From: an uncultured Alphaproteobacteria bacterium
Lineage (GTDB): Bacteria; Pseudomonadota; Alphaproteobacteria; Caulobacterales; Parvularculaceae
Reading direction: 5' to 3'
NCBI GenBank assembly: GCA_937895955.1
Contig: CALAZI010000232.1
Coordinates: 1-33,881 of the forward strand
Length of the DNA stretch: 33,881 nucleotides
Part shown: positions 7,202 to 14,870 of the stretch, one piece after another
How the letters are laid out: each line of letters begins with the position of its first letter
Numbering within the stretch: the stretch's first letter is position 1
Notes under the pieces: model-generated
Databases searched by the model: none
What the model was told of the DNA's origin: nothing
The model's input: the letters and a program-made list of their open reading frames with translations, nothing else
Program-made: the position numbers and the translations under genes

Positions 7202-8533
7202 TTATTCCGCCTCGAAGAAAAACCGCCAGTCCTTCTTCTGCGACGCGCGGTCCCAGGGTTGCATGGCGCGCAGCCACCATTTTTCGATCATTTCCGCATC
7301 CGGTTCGTGTTTGAGGGCGGCTGCGAGCGCACGATCCTCGCCCGCGATGAAATCATCATAGGTCGGCGCCGCAGGAATATCGGGGAGAATGCGGCGGCGC
7401 GGATCGAGCGGCGGCGAATCCTGCCAGCGCAGCGTTGAGATGATATAGGGCAACGCCGAGGCTTCGCCGGCGGCGAATTGGGGATCGCCGAAATGATTGG
7501 GCGCGCCGCCTGTCGGTTCGCCGACAAAAAGGGCGTCGGTCTCGCGCTCAAGGCGCGTTGCGAAATTCATCGCCGCCGAAAAGGTTTGCGGCGCCGTCAG
7601 CACGTAAATGCCGCCGGGGCGATTGAAACGGCTCTTGACGATCATGCGGCGAAGCGGCTCCGTCAGAAGATTGTTGCCGCCGCCATTATTGCGAAGATCG
7701 ATGATGAGGCGCGAGGCGGCCGGATCTTCCATCGCGGCGATCACCTCGCGCGAGAAAGCCTCGAACCTCTTGTCGTCTTCGTCGCCCATTGATCCGATGA
7801 CGAGCGCGAGAGCTTTGCCGCCATCCAGCTTGATGAGATAATTTTCGCGCCCTTCGCGATCCGGCGTCAGCGGCGTGGCCGTGCGGAGGATTTCCGTCAA
7901 TTCATCGCGGCCGTCGGCGCGCGCCGTCAATTTCGCCTTCGCCTTTCGGCCGCGCCGGTCGACGGCGACGAATTCAACCGGCGCATCGATATCCGAGGGC
8001 GCGATATCAAGGCCGATCAGCCAGGCGGGGCGCATCAGGGCGTGCGGCGCCCAGTTCGCGGGCCAGGCCGGATTGTCAGAACCCATCGTCGCCGCGAAAC
8101 GGCGAATAATTTCGTCGACCGGCGCGCCGTTCACCGAAACGATGCGCCGCCCGAGAAGCGGCGTTCCCTCATCTTTCGCCGCAACGACATATAATCCGTC
8201 CTCGAACCGTTTGACGCTGATCGGATAGCGCCAGGCGAATTCCGGAAGATCGCTGTAAACGCCGAGCGCGTTCGTGTGGCCGTCCTCAGCCGCCGCGAGC
8301 ATGCGCCCGAGCGCGACGGCGTAATGCGCGACATCCGCATCAGCCGCAATCGCCATGAGTTCCGCTTTCGCCGCTTTAAAGCGAGCGCTTTCGGCGATGT
8401 CGCGGCCGCGCGGATGAAGCGTTTCCAGCTGCGTCGCGATCTGGGCGGCTTCAGCGCGATAATCGGCCGCGAAAGCAGGCGCAGCGAGGATGGCGGCGCC
8501 AAGGGCGCAAAGGAGGGCGGTTTTTCCGGGCAT
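7202..8533 (-). CDS. Exported S41-family peptidase-like protein
   Basis: A 443-aa protein with a signal peptide (residues 1-22, ending APAFA). The C-terminal half shows the S41 (tail-specific protease) fold: the strand LIIDLRNNGGGN at about 276-287, then TAPQTFSAAMNF with the expected nucleophile Ser319, then FVGEPTGGAP at 336-345. In CtpA-type enzymes the last region holds the general-base lysine (GxxTxGKG), which is absent here. A DGHTN motif at 84-88 could supply a histidine, as in IRBP- and tricorn-like S41 members. Periplasmic proteolysis is likely, but the catalytic arrangement is uncertain and the substrate unknown. Confidence 0.8.
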   Translation of the reverse strand: MPGKTALLCALGAAILAAPAFAADYRAEAAQIATQLETLHPRGRDIAESARFKAAKAELMAIAADADVAHYAVALGRMLAAAEDGHTNALGVYSDLPEFAWRYPISVKRFEDGLYVVAAKDEGTPLLGRRIVSVNGAPVDEIIRRFAATMGSDNPAWPANWAPHALMRPAWLIGLDIAPSDIDAPVEFVAVDRRGRKAKAKLTARADGRDELTEILRTATPLTPDREGRENYLIKLDGGKALALVIGSMGDEDDKRFEAFSREVIAAMEDPAASRLIIDLRNNGGGNNLLTEPLRRMIVKSRFNRPGGIYVLTAPQTFSAAMNFATRLERETDALFVGEPTGGAPNHFGDPQFAAGEASALPYIISTLRWQDSPPLDPRRRILPDIPAAPTYDDFIAGEDRALAAALKHEPDAEMIEKWWLRAMQPWDRASQKKDWRFFFEAE

Positions 8534-8687
8534 GACGGGGTCCCTGTTTTGGCTGCGGTTTTTCTTTTCAGATTACCGCTGCGACAAGGGCCAAGCCATA
8601 AGGCCTGCGCCGGAAGGAGCCTCGAAAGCGCTGAATGGCGGCGGCGCTCGTCATCGCAGGGGCGCAGGCGCGCCCATCCAGCAAGCT

Positions 8688-9113
8688 TTATTCGTCGATG
8701 GCGGCGGACGAAATCCTGGCGCGGTCGCGCTTGATCGCGCCGCGCTTTCCTTTGTCAGCGAGCCGCTTTCGTTTCTGCGACGCCGGCGTTTTCGTCGCGA
8801 TGCGCTTTTTCGGCGGCGTCGCCGCTTTCTCGATCAGCGCGACAAGACGGGCCCGCGCGTCGACGCGATTGCGCGCCTGGTCGCGAAAGCGCGACGCTTC
8901 GATAAGAATGACGCCCTCTTTCGTCGCGCGCGCGCCGGCGAGTTTCAAAAGCCGCGCGCGCACGGCGTCTGAAAGCGCCCGCGATTTCGCCGCGTCAAAG
9001 CGCAATTGCACCGCGCTCGCCACCTTGTTGACGTTCTGCCCGCCCGGCCCCGAGGCGCGAATGAACCGCTCCTCAATTTCCTTTTCGTCAATGAGGATCG
9101 AGCCCGCGCGCAT
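8688..9113 (-). CDS. arfB: Alternative ribosome-rescue factor / peptidyl-tRNA hydrolase ArfB
   Basis: ArfB (YaeJ, ICT1 family) enters stalled ribosomes with an empty mRNA channel and hydrolyses the peptidyl-tRNA. The 141-aa protein has the release-factor motif SGPGGQNVNKVASAVQLRFD, with GGQ at residues 24-26. It ends in a basic Lys/Arg-rich tail (residues 105-130) of the kind that occupies the mRNA entry tunnel. Its ATG overlaps the rlmN stop by one base (TGATG), so the pair is probably translationally coupled. Confidence 0.94.
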   Translation of the reverse strand: MRAGSILIDEKEIEERFIRASGPGGQNVNKVASAVQLRFDAAKSRALSDAVRARLLKLAGARATKEGVILIEASRFRDQARNRVDARARLVALIEKAATPPKKRIATKTPASQKRKRLADKGKRGAIKRDRARISSAAIDE

Positions 9114-10273
9114 CAGCCTTGCGCCGCTTCAAGGCGCTCCTTCAGTTTGACGCTTGCGCGCTGTTTGACGCTTTCCGACTTCAGCTGACCGCAGGCGGCG
9201 GAAATATCGCGCCCGCGCGGCGTTCTGATCGGCGAGGCGTAGCCGGCGCGGTTGACGATGTCGGCGAAAGCCTCGATCCGATCCCAGGCGGAGCATTCAT
9301 AGGGCGCGCCCGGCCAAGGATTGAAGGGGATCAGATTGATCTTCGCCGGAATGTCTTTCAAGAGGCGGACAAGTTCGCGCGCCTCGGCGTCGGTGTCGTT
9401 GACGCCTTTCAGCATCACATATTCGAAGGTGATCCGCCTGGCGTTGCCGAGCCCCGGATAGGCCTTGCAGGCGGCGAGCAGCTCGGCGATCGGATATTTG
9501 CGATTGATCGGCACCAGCTCGTCGCGCAGCGCATCATTCGTCGCATGGAGCGAAATCGCGAGCATTGAATTCGTCACTGCGCCAAGACGCGGAATTTCAG
9601 GAACGACGCCGGACGTCGACACCGTTATCCGCCGGCGTGAAATCGAAATCCCCTCGCCGTCGGCGATCACCTCGATCGCGCGCGCGACATTGTCGAGATT
9701 GTATAAGGGCTCGCCCATGCCCATGAAGACGATATTGGAGAGACGCCGATCGTCGCCGCCCGACGGCCATTCCTCAAGATCGTCCTTGACCGCAATGACC
9801 TGACCGACGATTTCCGCAGCCGTCAGGTTGCGGACGAGCTTCTGCGTTCCCGTGTGGCAGAAAGTGCAGTTCAGCGTGCAGCCGACCTGAGACGAAACGC
9901 AGAGCGCGCCGGCGCGGCCGACATCGGGAATGAAAACGCACTCAACCTCTGCGCCCGGCGAGAGCGCGATCAGATATTTGCGCGTCCCGTCGACGGAAAT
10001 CCGGCGCTCGACGATGCGCGGGCGCTCAAGGCTGAACAGGCGCTCAAGATCGGCGCGCATCTCCTTGCCGATATCGGTCATCGCCGCGAAATCCGTGACG
10101 CCGTAATGATAGGCCCAGCGCCAGAGCTGGTTCGTCCGCATGCGCGCCTTTTTGGCGTCGAGCCCCAACGCCGCGCCGATCGCGTCGGCGGTCTCGCCGC
10201 GCGACAGGCCGAACAGCGCGCGCTTTTGCGCGGCCGCATCAGGCCCGGCGGAGGTGCGATCAAGGGTCGTCAT
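9113..10273 (-). CDS. rlmN: 23S rRNA (A2503-C2) / tRNA (A37-C2) methyltransferase
   Basis: Radical-SAM enzyme that methylates C2 of A2503 in 23S rRNA and of A37 in some tRNAs. The 386-aa protein has the [4Fe-4S] motif CTLNCTFC (Cys132, Cys136, Cys139), preceded by CVSSQVG. The methyl-carrying cysteine is probably Cys361 in DISAACGQLK. Other family blocks include NIVFMGMGEPLYN, RRITVSTSGVVP and LISLHA-like AISLHATND. It precedes arfB, with overlapping stop and start. The XRE/DUF2975 operon lies immediately upstream on the same strand, 41 bp away, so read-through is possible. Confidence 0.97.
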   Translation of the reverse strand: MTTLDRTSAGPDAAAQKRALFGLSRGETADAIGAALGLDAKKARMRTNQLWRWAYHYGVTDFAAMTDIGKEMRADLERLFSLERPRIVERRISVDGTRKYLIALSPGAEVECVFIPDVGRAGALCVSSQVGCTLNCTFCHTGTQKLVRNLTAAEIVGQVIAVKDDLEEWPSGGDDRRLSNIVFMGMGEPLYNLDNVARAIEVIADGEGISISRRRITVSTSGVVPEIPRLGAVTNSMLAISLHATNDALRDELVPINRKYPIAELLAACKAYPGLGNARRITFEYVMLKGVNDTDAEARELVRLLKDIPAKINLIPFNPWPGAPYECSAWDRIEAFADIVNRAGYASPIRTPRGRDISAACGQLKSESVKQRASVKLKERLEAAQG

Positions 10274-10314
10274 GGATGAGGGATATAGGCGCGATAAGCC
10301 CGGCCGGCAAAGGC

Positions 10315-10545
10315 CTAATCATCATGCCTGATCGGTCGGCCGTCATCTTCGAAAAAGAGGATGTCGCCGGGCTGGCAATTGAGCTCCTTGCAGATCGCTT
10401 CAAGGGTTGAAAAGCGGATCGCTTTGGCCTTGCCGGTTTTCAGGATCGAGAGATTGGCGATCGTCACGCCGACACGCTCGGAAAGCTCCGTCAGGCTCAT
10501 GCCGCGGTCGAGAAGCACCCGGTCGAGTTTGACGGAGATCGACAT
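10315..10545 (-). CDS. XRE/Cro-type HTH regulator (YozG-like)
   Basis: A 76-aa single-domain protein. Residues 15-70 are a Cro/C1 helix-turn-helix: MSLTELSERVGVTIANLSILKTGK (HTH about 18-37), then RFSTLEAICKELNCQPGDILFFEDD, the pattern of YozG-like regulators. These small regulators are typically coded directly after a DUF2975 membrane protein, as here; start and stop share base 10545. It probably binds the palindromes at 11558-11634 and so controls its own operon. The regulator-operator link is inference. Confidence 0.9.
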   Translation of the reverse strand: MSISVKLDRVLLDRGMSLTELSERVGVTIANLSILKTGKAKAIRFSTLEAICKELNCQPGDILFFEDDGRPIRHDD

Positions 10546-11066
10546 CAGACGGTGAGGTCCTGTTCTTCCTTCATGCGCGCGCCTTCATGGAATACTTCAG
10601 CGAGCACGAAGACGGCGGCGATCGACACGAAGACAATAAAGTCGAGCCCTGCATCGACATCGGCGCCGGTGATCATGGCGAGAATGCCGATGACGATTTT
10701 CGAGACCTCGCCGAATAAAAGCGCGACGCCGACCCGGCGGAAACGGACGGCGTTTTCCTTCACGAAGGGGGTGCCGAAACGCAGCGTCTTCAAAAGCTCA
10801 AGCAGACGCTCAACGACGTAAAGCGTGACGCCGAAAGAAATGAAGTGGCGCAGAACTTCGACGAAATCGCCGGCGTCGATATCGATGTCGCCGTCGATCG
10901 ACGCGCCGTCGAGATGCGCGATCCACTCGGCGAAAGGCGGGATCAGCGGAATGGCGACGAGCGCGGCGGAAAGGCCGGCGAAGCCGATCCAGGCGATCAC
11001 GCGGACCACATGAAGCCCGACCGCGAGGATCGATGCGAGCGATCCTTTCCCTATTGCCCTGATCAT
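10545..11066 (-). CDS. DUF2975 family membrane protein
   Basis: A 173-aa protein with four predicted membrane segments (about residues 10-45, 70-92, 108-128, 135-158). Its C-terminus, LAEVFHEGARMKEEQDLTV, is the diagnostic signature of DUF2975. The biochemical role of this family is unknown. Its consistent coupling to a YozG-type XRE gene suggests that the membrane protein senses something or antagonises the regulator. The operon order here is 43-aa microprotein, 49-aa microprotein, DUF2975, XRE. Confidence 0.88.
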   Translation of the reverse strand: MIRAIGKGSLASILAVGLHVVRVIAWIGFAGLSAALVAIPLIPPFAEWIAHLDGASIDGDIDIDAGDFVEVLRHFISFGVTLYVVERLLELLKTLRFGTPFVKENAVRFRRVGVALLFGEVSKIVIGILAMITGADVDAGLDFIVFVSIAAVFVLAEVFHEGARMKEEQDLTV

Positions 11067-11102
11067 TTCAGTCTCCGTCAGTCGCGCGCGGCCGATCGGC
11101 CC

Positions 11103-11252
11103 TTAAAAGAACACGACGCCGCAAAGGCGCTCGGCGCAGATGCGCGTCTCACCCTTTTCGACGGGACCTGTCAGACGCGCCAGGCTGACGGCGGCGGCGA
11201 GCGCTGCTGCGGCGAGCGCCGCCGCCATAATGAGGTTAATCGCCTTGGACAT
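11103..11252 (-). CDS. 49-aa exported or membrane microprotein
   Basis: The frame starts MSKAINLIMAAALAAAALAAA and ends GETRICAERLCGVVFF. The first 24 residues are one Ala-rich hydrophobic segment that could be a signal peptide or membrane anchor. The short tail has two cysteines (residues 39 and 44). A run resembling a Shine-Dalgarno (AAAGGGG) sits about 9 bases upstream. It lies 36 bp upstream of the DUF2975 gene and 32 bp after the 43-aa gene, all on the minus strand, which fits one operon. Codon choice matches the neighbours. The family is not recognised. Confidence 0.55.
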   Translation of the reverse strand: MSKAINLIMAAALAAAALAAAVSLARLTGPVEKGETRICAERLCGVVFF

Positions 11253-11284
11253 GGGAGAGCCCCTTTTTCCTCAGCCCTTGGGCT

Positions 11285-11416
11285 TTACGCGACAATGAAC
11301 TGGCCGATGGCCGAGAAATAGGCGGCGACGATCAGCGCAACTGATGCGATTGTCACAAAACCATTGACAACGAGGCCGACAGACCCGATGTTCTGGGGAG
11401 CGTGATTGCGTAACAT
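11285..11416 (-). CDS. 43-aa single-pass membrane microprotein
   Basis: The frame begins MLRNHAPQNIGSVGLVVNGF and ends YFSAIGQFIVA, with a hydrophobic segment over about residues 13-38. AAGGAAATTC precedes the ATG at good spacing for ribosome binding. It is the first gene of the operon that continues into the 49-aa gene, DUF2975 and XRE. A longer frame upstream runs through the regulatory palindromes and is less plausible. The C-terminal half resembles the 40-aa microprotein at 2272-2394 (shared Y-x-S/T-A-I-G after a small-residue hydrophobic run). Function unknown. Confidence 0.6.
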   Translation of the reverse strand: MLRNHAPQNIGSVGLVVNGFVTIASVALIVAAYFSAIGQFIVA

Positions 11417-11557
11417 CTGAATTTCCTTTCGTTGGTGCGCGAACGCGTTTTGGCTGTTTTTCTTGAGCGGCGGGCTCTTGCCCTGCCGCTCTTTTTTTGT
11501 CTCTTGAGGCACGTCTGGCTGTCTTCTTGTCTCGCGCCGTTGCCGGCGTCTTGTTGA

Positions 11558-11634
11558 ATATCGATATACACTTATCGAAAAACAATGCAAGAGCTTTTTA
11601 CCGAAAAACGATAATTTTTTTTCGAGAACCGATA
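11558..11634. promoter_or_regulatory. Array of four related palindromes between XRE operon and rdgB
   Basis: Related sites on the minus strand resemble TATCG-TTTTT-CGATA. They lie at 11573-11587, 11599-11613 (near-perfect, arms TTACCG/CGATAA) and 11620-11634, plus a perfect ATATCGATAT at 11558-11567. Centre spacings are about 17, 26 and 21 bp. The second overlaps the spacer of the operon promoter and the last overlaps the rdgB ATG. These are probably operators of the XRE protein encoded at 10315-10545. The repeats are seen directly; the binding protein is inferred. Confidence 0.65.
11563..11590 (-). promoter_or_regulatory. Candidate promoter of the microprotein/DUF2975/XRE operon
   Basis: On the minus strand: -35 TTGCAT (11590-11585), a 16-bp spacer, and -10 TATATC (11568-11563). 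A palindromic site fills the spacer and another covers the -10, as expected for repression. The leader to the 43-aa start codon would be about 140 nt. Confidence 0.5.
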
Positions 11635-12257
11635 TGGAGCAGCAATTGAGCCCCCGAAAACTTCCCCCCGGCACGCTCGTCATCGCCAGCCACAATTCTG
11701 GAAAAGTAAAAGAAATCAATGAATTGCTTCTTCCCTATGGGGTTGACGCCGTCTCGGCGGCGGCGCTCGGCCTTCCCGTGCCCGAAGAGACTGAAAACAC
11801 CTTCCTCGGCAACGCGCGGATCAAGGCGCTGGCCGCCGCGACGGCTTCCGGCCTGCCGGCGCTCGCCGATGATTCCGGCATGGAGGTCGCCGCGCTCGGC
11901 GGACGGCCGGGCGTTCACACCGCCGATTGGGCGGAAACGCCGGCGGGGCGCGATTTTTACATGGCGATGGAGCGGGTGCTCAGAGAGCTGGAAGAGACGG
12001 GGTCGGATGACCGGCGCGCGCGCTTCGTCTGCTGCCTTTGCCTCGCCTGGCCGGACGGCCATGTCGAGGCCTTTCTCGGCAAGATCGAGGGCTCGCTCGA
12101 ATTCCCACCCCGCGGGACCATGGGCTTCGGCTTCGACCCGATATTCGTTCCGGAAGGCTTTGTGCAAACCTTCGCAGAACTCGATCCGGCGGCGAAACAT
12201 TCGATCTCCCACCGGGCGGACGCCTTCGCAAAGCTTGTCGCGGCGTGTCTTGAATGA
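11634..12257 (+). CDS. rdgB: Non-canonical purine NTP pyrophosphatase
   Basis: RdgB/HAM1 hydrolyses dITP, XTP and ITP to monophosphates, cleaning the nucleotide pool. The 207-aa frame has the substrate-binding motif ASHNSGKVKEI near residues 17-27, LADDSGMEVAALGG near 80, and GFGFDPIFVPEG near 165. Start choice is open. The ATG at 11634 overlaps a palindromic operator and lacks a Shine-Dalgarno. A TTG at 11646 has GGAG 6 bases upstream, and either start keeps the whole domain. A GATAAT -10-like hexamer lies at 11610-11615. It overlaps hemW by 4 bp. Confidence 0.95.
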   Translation: MEQQLSPRKLPPGTLVIASHNSGKVKEINELLLPYGVDAVSAAALGLPVPEETENTFLGNARIKALAAATASGLPALADDSGMEVAALGGRPGVHTADWAETPAGRDFYMAMERVLRELEETGSDDRRARFVCCLCLAWPDGHVEAFLGKIEGSLEFPPRGTMGFGFDPIFVPEGFVQTFAELDPAAKHSISHRADAFAKLVAACLE

Positions 12258-13393
12258 GCGCCGGGCCGCATCAGGGCTTCGGCGTCTACATCCATTGGCC
12301 GTTCTGCGCCCGGATCTGCCCCTATTGCGATTTCAACGTTTACCGCGATCGCGGCGTCGATGCGGCGCGTTGGGCGCGCGCGCTTGAAACCGAGCTTCGA
12401 TATTGGGCGGAAAAGACATCGGGCCGGCGGCTCAAAAGCCTTTATTTCGGCGGCGGCACGCCGAGCCTTGCGCCGCTCGCCGTCATTGAAACAATTATCG
12501 GCGCCTGCGACCGGCTTTGGGGTTTCGAATCTGGCGCTGAGATCACGCTTGAGGCCAATCCGACCGACGCCGAAATCGGGCGCTTTCGCGCCTTCGCCGG
12601 CGCCGGCGTCAACCGGCTGTCGCTCGGCGTTCAGTCCTTCGACGATGCGGCGCTGAAATTCCTCGGACGCGATCACGACGCTGCGACGGCGATGCGCGCC
12701 GTCGATACGGCGCTCGCTGTTTTTCCCCGCGCGACCGCCGATTTCATCTATGCGCGCCCGAACCAGACGGTCGAGACGTGGAGCGCGGAACTCAATCGCG
12801 CGATTGCGACCGGCCTCAAGCATCTTTCGCTTTACCAGCTGACGATCGAACCGGGGACGGCGTTTGACCGCGCGGCGTCGAAAAAGCGCTGGACGCCGGC
12901 GGATGAAGACGTCGCCGCGGACCTCTTCGAAGCGACGCAGGAATTGACGGCGGCCGCGGGATTGCCGGCCTATGAAATTTCAAATCACGCCGCGCCCGGC
13001 GAAGCCTCACGCCACAATCTCATTTACTGGCGGCAAGGCGATTATGTCGGAATCGGTCCCGGCGCGCATGGGCGGGTGACGATCGACGGCGTCAGACATG
13101 CGACGGAAACCGTCCTGCGCCCGCGCGATTATCTTGATCGCGTCGAAGGGAGGGGATGCGGCGCTTCCGTCGATGATCCGTTGTCGGATGATGAGATTCT
13201 GGTTGAACGCCTCGCGATGGGGTTGCGCACGCTTGAGGGCGTCCTCTTGTCGCCAGCCGAACGCCGACGATTGCAATCGCCGATCGGCGATCTTCAAGAC
13301 CGGGGACTTCTCATCCTGGACGATGCGCGCCTTGTTGCGACCATCGACGGGCGCCGCATTCTCAACGCCGTGCTCGCCGAGCTTGCGCCTTAG
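12254..13393 (+). CDS. hemW: Radical SAM heme chaperone HemW
   Basis: Member of the HemN-like family once called oxygen-independent coproporphyrinogen oxidase. HemW proteins lack the second SAM-site features and act as heme chaperones. The 379-aa protein has the cluster motif WPFCARICPYCDFN with Cys18, Cys22 and Cys25. YFGGGTPSL, ITLEANPTD, RLSLGVQSFDD and SLYQLTIEPGTAF blocks follow in order, and a C-terminal HemN domain contains LVERLAMGLRTLEG. It overlaps rdgB in an ATGA arrangement, a common alphaproteobacterial pair. Its stop overlaps the convergent stop of the LpoA-like gene. Confidence 0.95.
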   Translation: MSAGPHQGFGVYIHWPFCARICPYCDFNVYRDRGVDAARWARALETELRYWAEKTSGRRLKSLYFGGGTPSLAPLAVIETIIGACDRLWGFESGAEITLEANPTDAEIGRFRAFAGAGVNRLSLGVQSFDDAALKFLGRDHDAATAMRAVDTALAVFPRATADFIYARPNQTVETWSAELNRAIATGLKHLSLYQLTIEPGTAFDRAASKKRWTPADEDVAADLFEATQELTAAAGLPAYEISNHAAPGEASRHNLIYWRQGDYVGIGPGAHGRVTIDGVRHATETVLRPRDYLDRVEGRGCGASVDDPLSDDEILVERLAMGLRTLEGVLLSPAERRRLQSPIGDLQDRGLLILDDARLVATIDGRRILNAVLAELAP

Positions 13394-14748
13394 CTTCCGG
13401 TCGAGAACGCGCGCGGCGCGGGATCGACAAGCTTGATGCCGCCGGGCTGGATTTCGAGAATCGCAAGGCCGCGCTCGATCGCGCCGTCAGGCCGGAAACG
13501 GAAGAGGCCGTCGGCGCCGAAATAGCCGCCGCGATTTTCGATCATGCGCGCGTCGAAGCGGTCGCGCCGGCGCGGGCCCTGGCCGAGCCGCGCGGCGAGC
13601 AGCGTCGCGTCATAGGCGAGCGAGGCGAGTTTCGGCGGCGCTTCGCCGAAGGCGGCGCGGAAACGCTCTTCAAAGGCGGCGGCGATCGAGGGATCGGGCG
13701 CGGCGAACCAGCCGCCGCGCAGCGCCGGCTCGCGCGTGAGGCGCGGATTGTCCCAGGCGGACACGCCGAGCAGCTTCACCTGGTTGATGTCGACATTGTA
13801 ATAGGGAAGCAGCGGCGCCAGCGCGCGAAGCAGCGTTCCCTGCTCCGGCATCAGAACGGCCTGAAACCCTAAATGATCGCCGCCGGCGGCGTCGGATGCG
13901 CCGGGACGGTTCGGGTCGTAGCCGTGACGCAATTCCGGCGGGATGATCTCTTTCGAATAGGCCGCAAGACGCTTGGCCGGCGCGAGCATCTTGTCGGGAT
14001 CCTGCTCATAGCGCTCTTCATGAACGAGGACGCCGCCGCGTATGGCGAGCTCCTGCGAGAACGACGTCGAGACGCGCTGGCCGTAGGCGTTCGCCGGCGC
14101 GATGAGGCCGAACCGTTCGATGCCCTGACTCATCGCATAATCGGTGACGCGCGCGACTTCGATTTCGGGCGGAAAGCTGAGCAAATAGACGCCGTCGCCG
14201 GCGGAATCGACATCGGAGGAAAAGGCGATCAGCGGCACATTCGCGGCGCGCGCCACCGCCGCCGCAGAAGACACCGTTTCTGAAAACAGCGGCCCGAGAA
14301 TGATTTCGGCGCCGTCGGCGAGCGCCGAACGCGCCGCCGCCGCCGCGCCCTCCGGCGTGCCGCGCGTGTCTTTCGGGATGATCAGGAAGCGATCATCGCC
14401 CGCTTCAAACGCGGCGAGCTGGGCGGCGTCGAACATTGACGAGGCGACTTTTTGAACCGCCGCCGATCCGCCGCTGAAGGGCAGAAGGAGACCGACCCGC
14501 ACCGGTTCGGCGTTTTGCATGTGAAGCGGCTCAATGAAGGCGCGTTCGTCATAGCGGCTGCGCTCTTCGCCGCCGGGCGGCGGCGCCGTCACGTCAACAT
14601 CCGGACGGCCGCGATCGGCGATGACGGGCCCCTCGCTCGGCGTCGACGAACAGGCCGCGATGACGAGCGCCGAGGCGGCGATGAGCCCTTTCAACAGGGC
14701 GGTCCCATGGACGGCCGGACGCAAATTCGACACTTCAAACACCCTCAT
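13390..14748 (-). CDS. LpoA-like lipoprotein, periplasmic-binding-protein fold
   Basis: A 452-aa lipoprotein. The signal segment LLKGLIAASALVIAAC ends in a lipobox with Cys33. After a Ser/Pro-rich linker, the body (about 75-440) is a type-1 periplasmic ligand-binding fold: VRVGLLLPFSGGSAAVQKVA, ADGAEIILGPLFSETV and RFGLIAPANAYGQRV. In the E. coli yraL-yraM-yraN-yraP neighbourhood the gene next to rsmI is lpoA (yraM), the outer-membrane activator of PBP1A. The same companions (rsmI, yraN, a BON lipoprotein) stand beside this gene, here divergent from it. A peptidoglycan-synthesis role is inferred from that synteny. Confidence 0.82.
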   Translation of the reverse strand: MRVFEVSNLRPAVHGTALLKGLIAASALVIAACSSTPSEGPVIADRGRPDVDVTAPPPGGEERSRYDERAFIEPLHMQNAEPVRVGLLLPFSGGSAAVQKVASSMFDAAQLAAFEAGDDRFLIIPKDTRGTPEGAAAAARSALADGAEIILGPLFSETVSSAAAVARAANVPLIAFSSDVDSAGDGVYLLSFPPEIEVARVTDYAMSQGIERFGLIAPANAYGQRVSTSFSQELAIRGGVLVHEERYEQDPDKMLAPAKRLAAYSKEIIPPELRHGYDPNRPGASDAAGGDHLGFQAVLMPEQGTLLRALAPLLPYYNVDINQVKLLGVSAWDNPRLTREPALRGGWFAAPDPSIAAAFEERFRAAFGEAPPKLASLAYDATLLAARLGQGPRRRDRFDARMIENRGGYFGADGLFRFRPDGAIERGLAILEIQPGGIKLVDPAPRAFSTGS

Positions 14749-14792
14749 CGGTTTCTCGGCGCAGCCTAGAGCGATTTAGCGCCGGGCGAAAT

Positions 14793-14810
14793 CCGGGTCG
14801 ATTGACCCGG
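14793..14810. promoter_or_regulatory. Inverted repeat in the divergent lpoA-like/rsmI gap
   Basis: CCGGGTC and GACCCGG, perfect 7-bp arms separated by GATT, sit in the 122-bp gap between two divergent start codons. This is a suitable place for an operator that acts on both genes. No T run follows on either strand, so it is not an intrinsic terminator. The binding protein is unknown. Confidence 0.4.
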
Positions 14811-14870
14811 GACGACTTTCACCGGAACAAGGGCCCTTGCAACTGAAGAATTCGCTAACTGGCGGAAATC

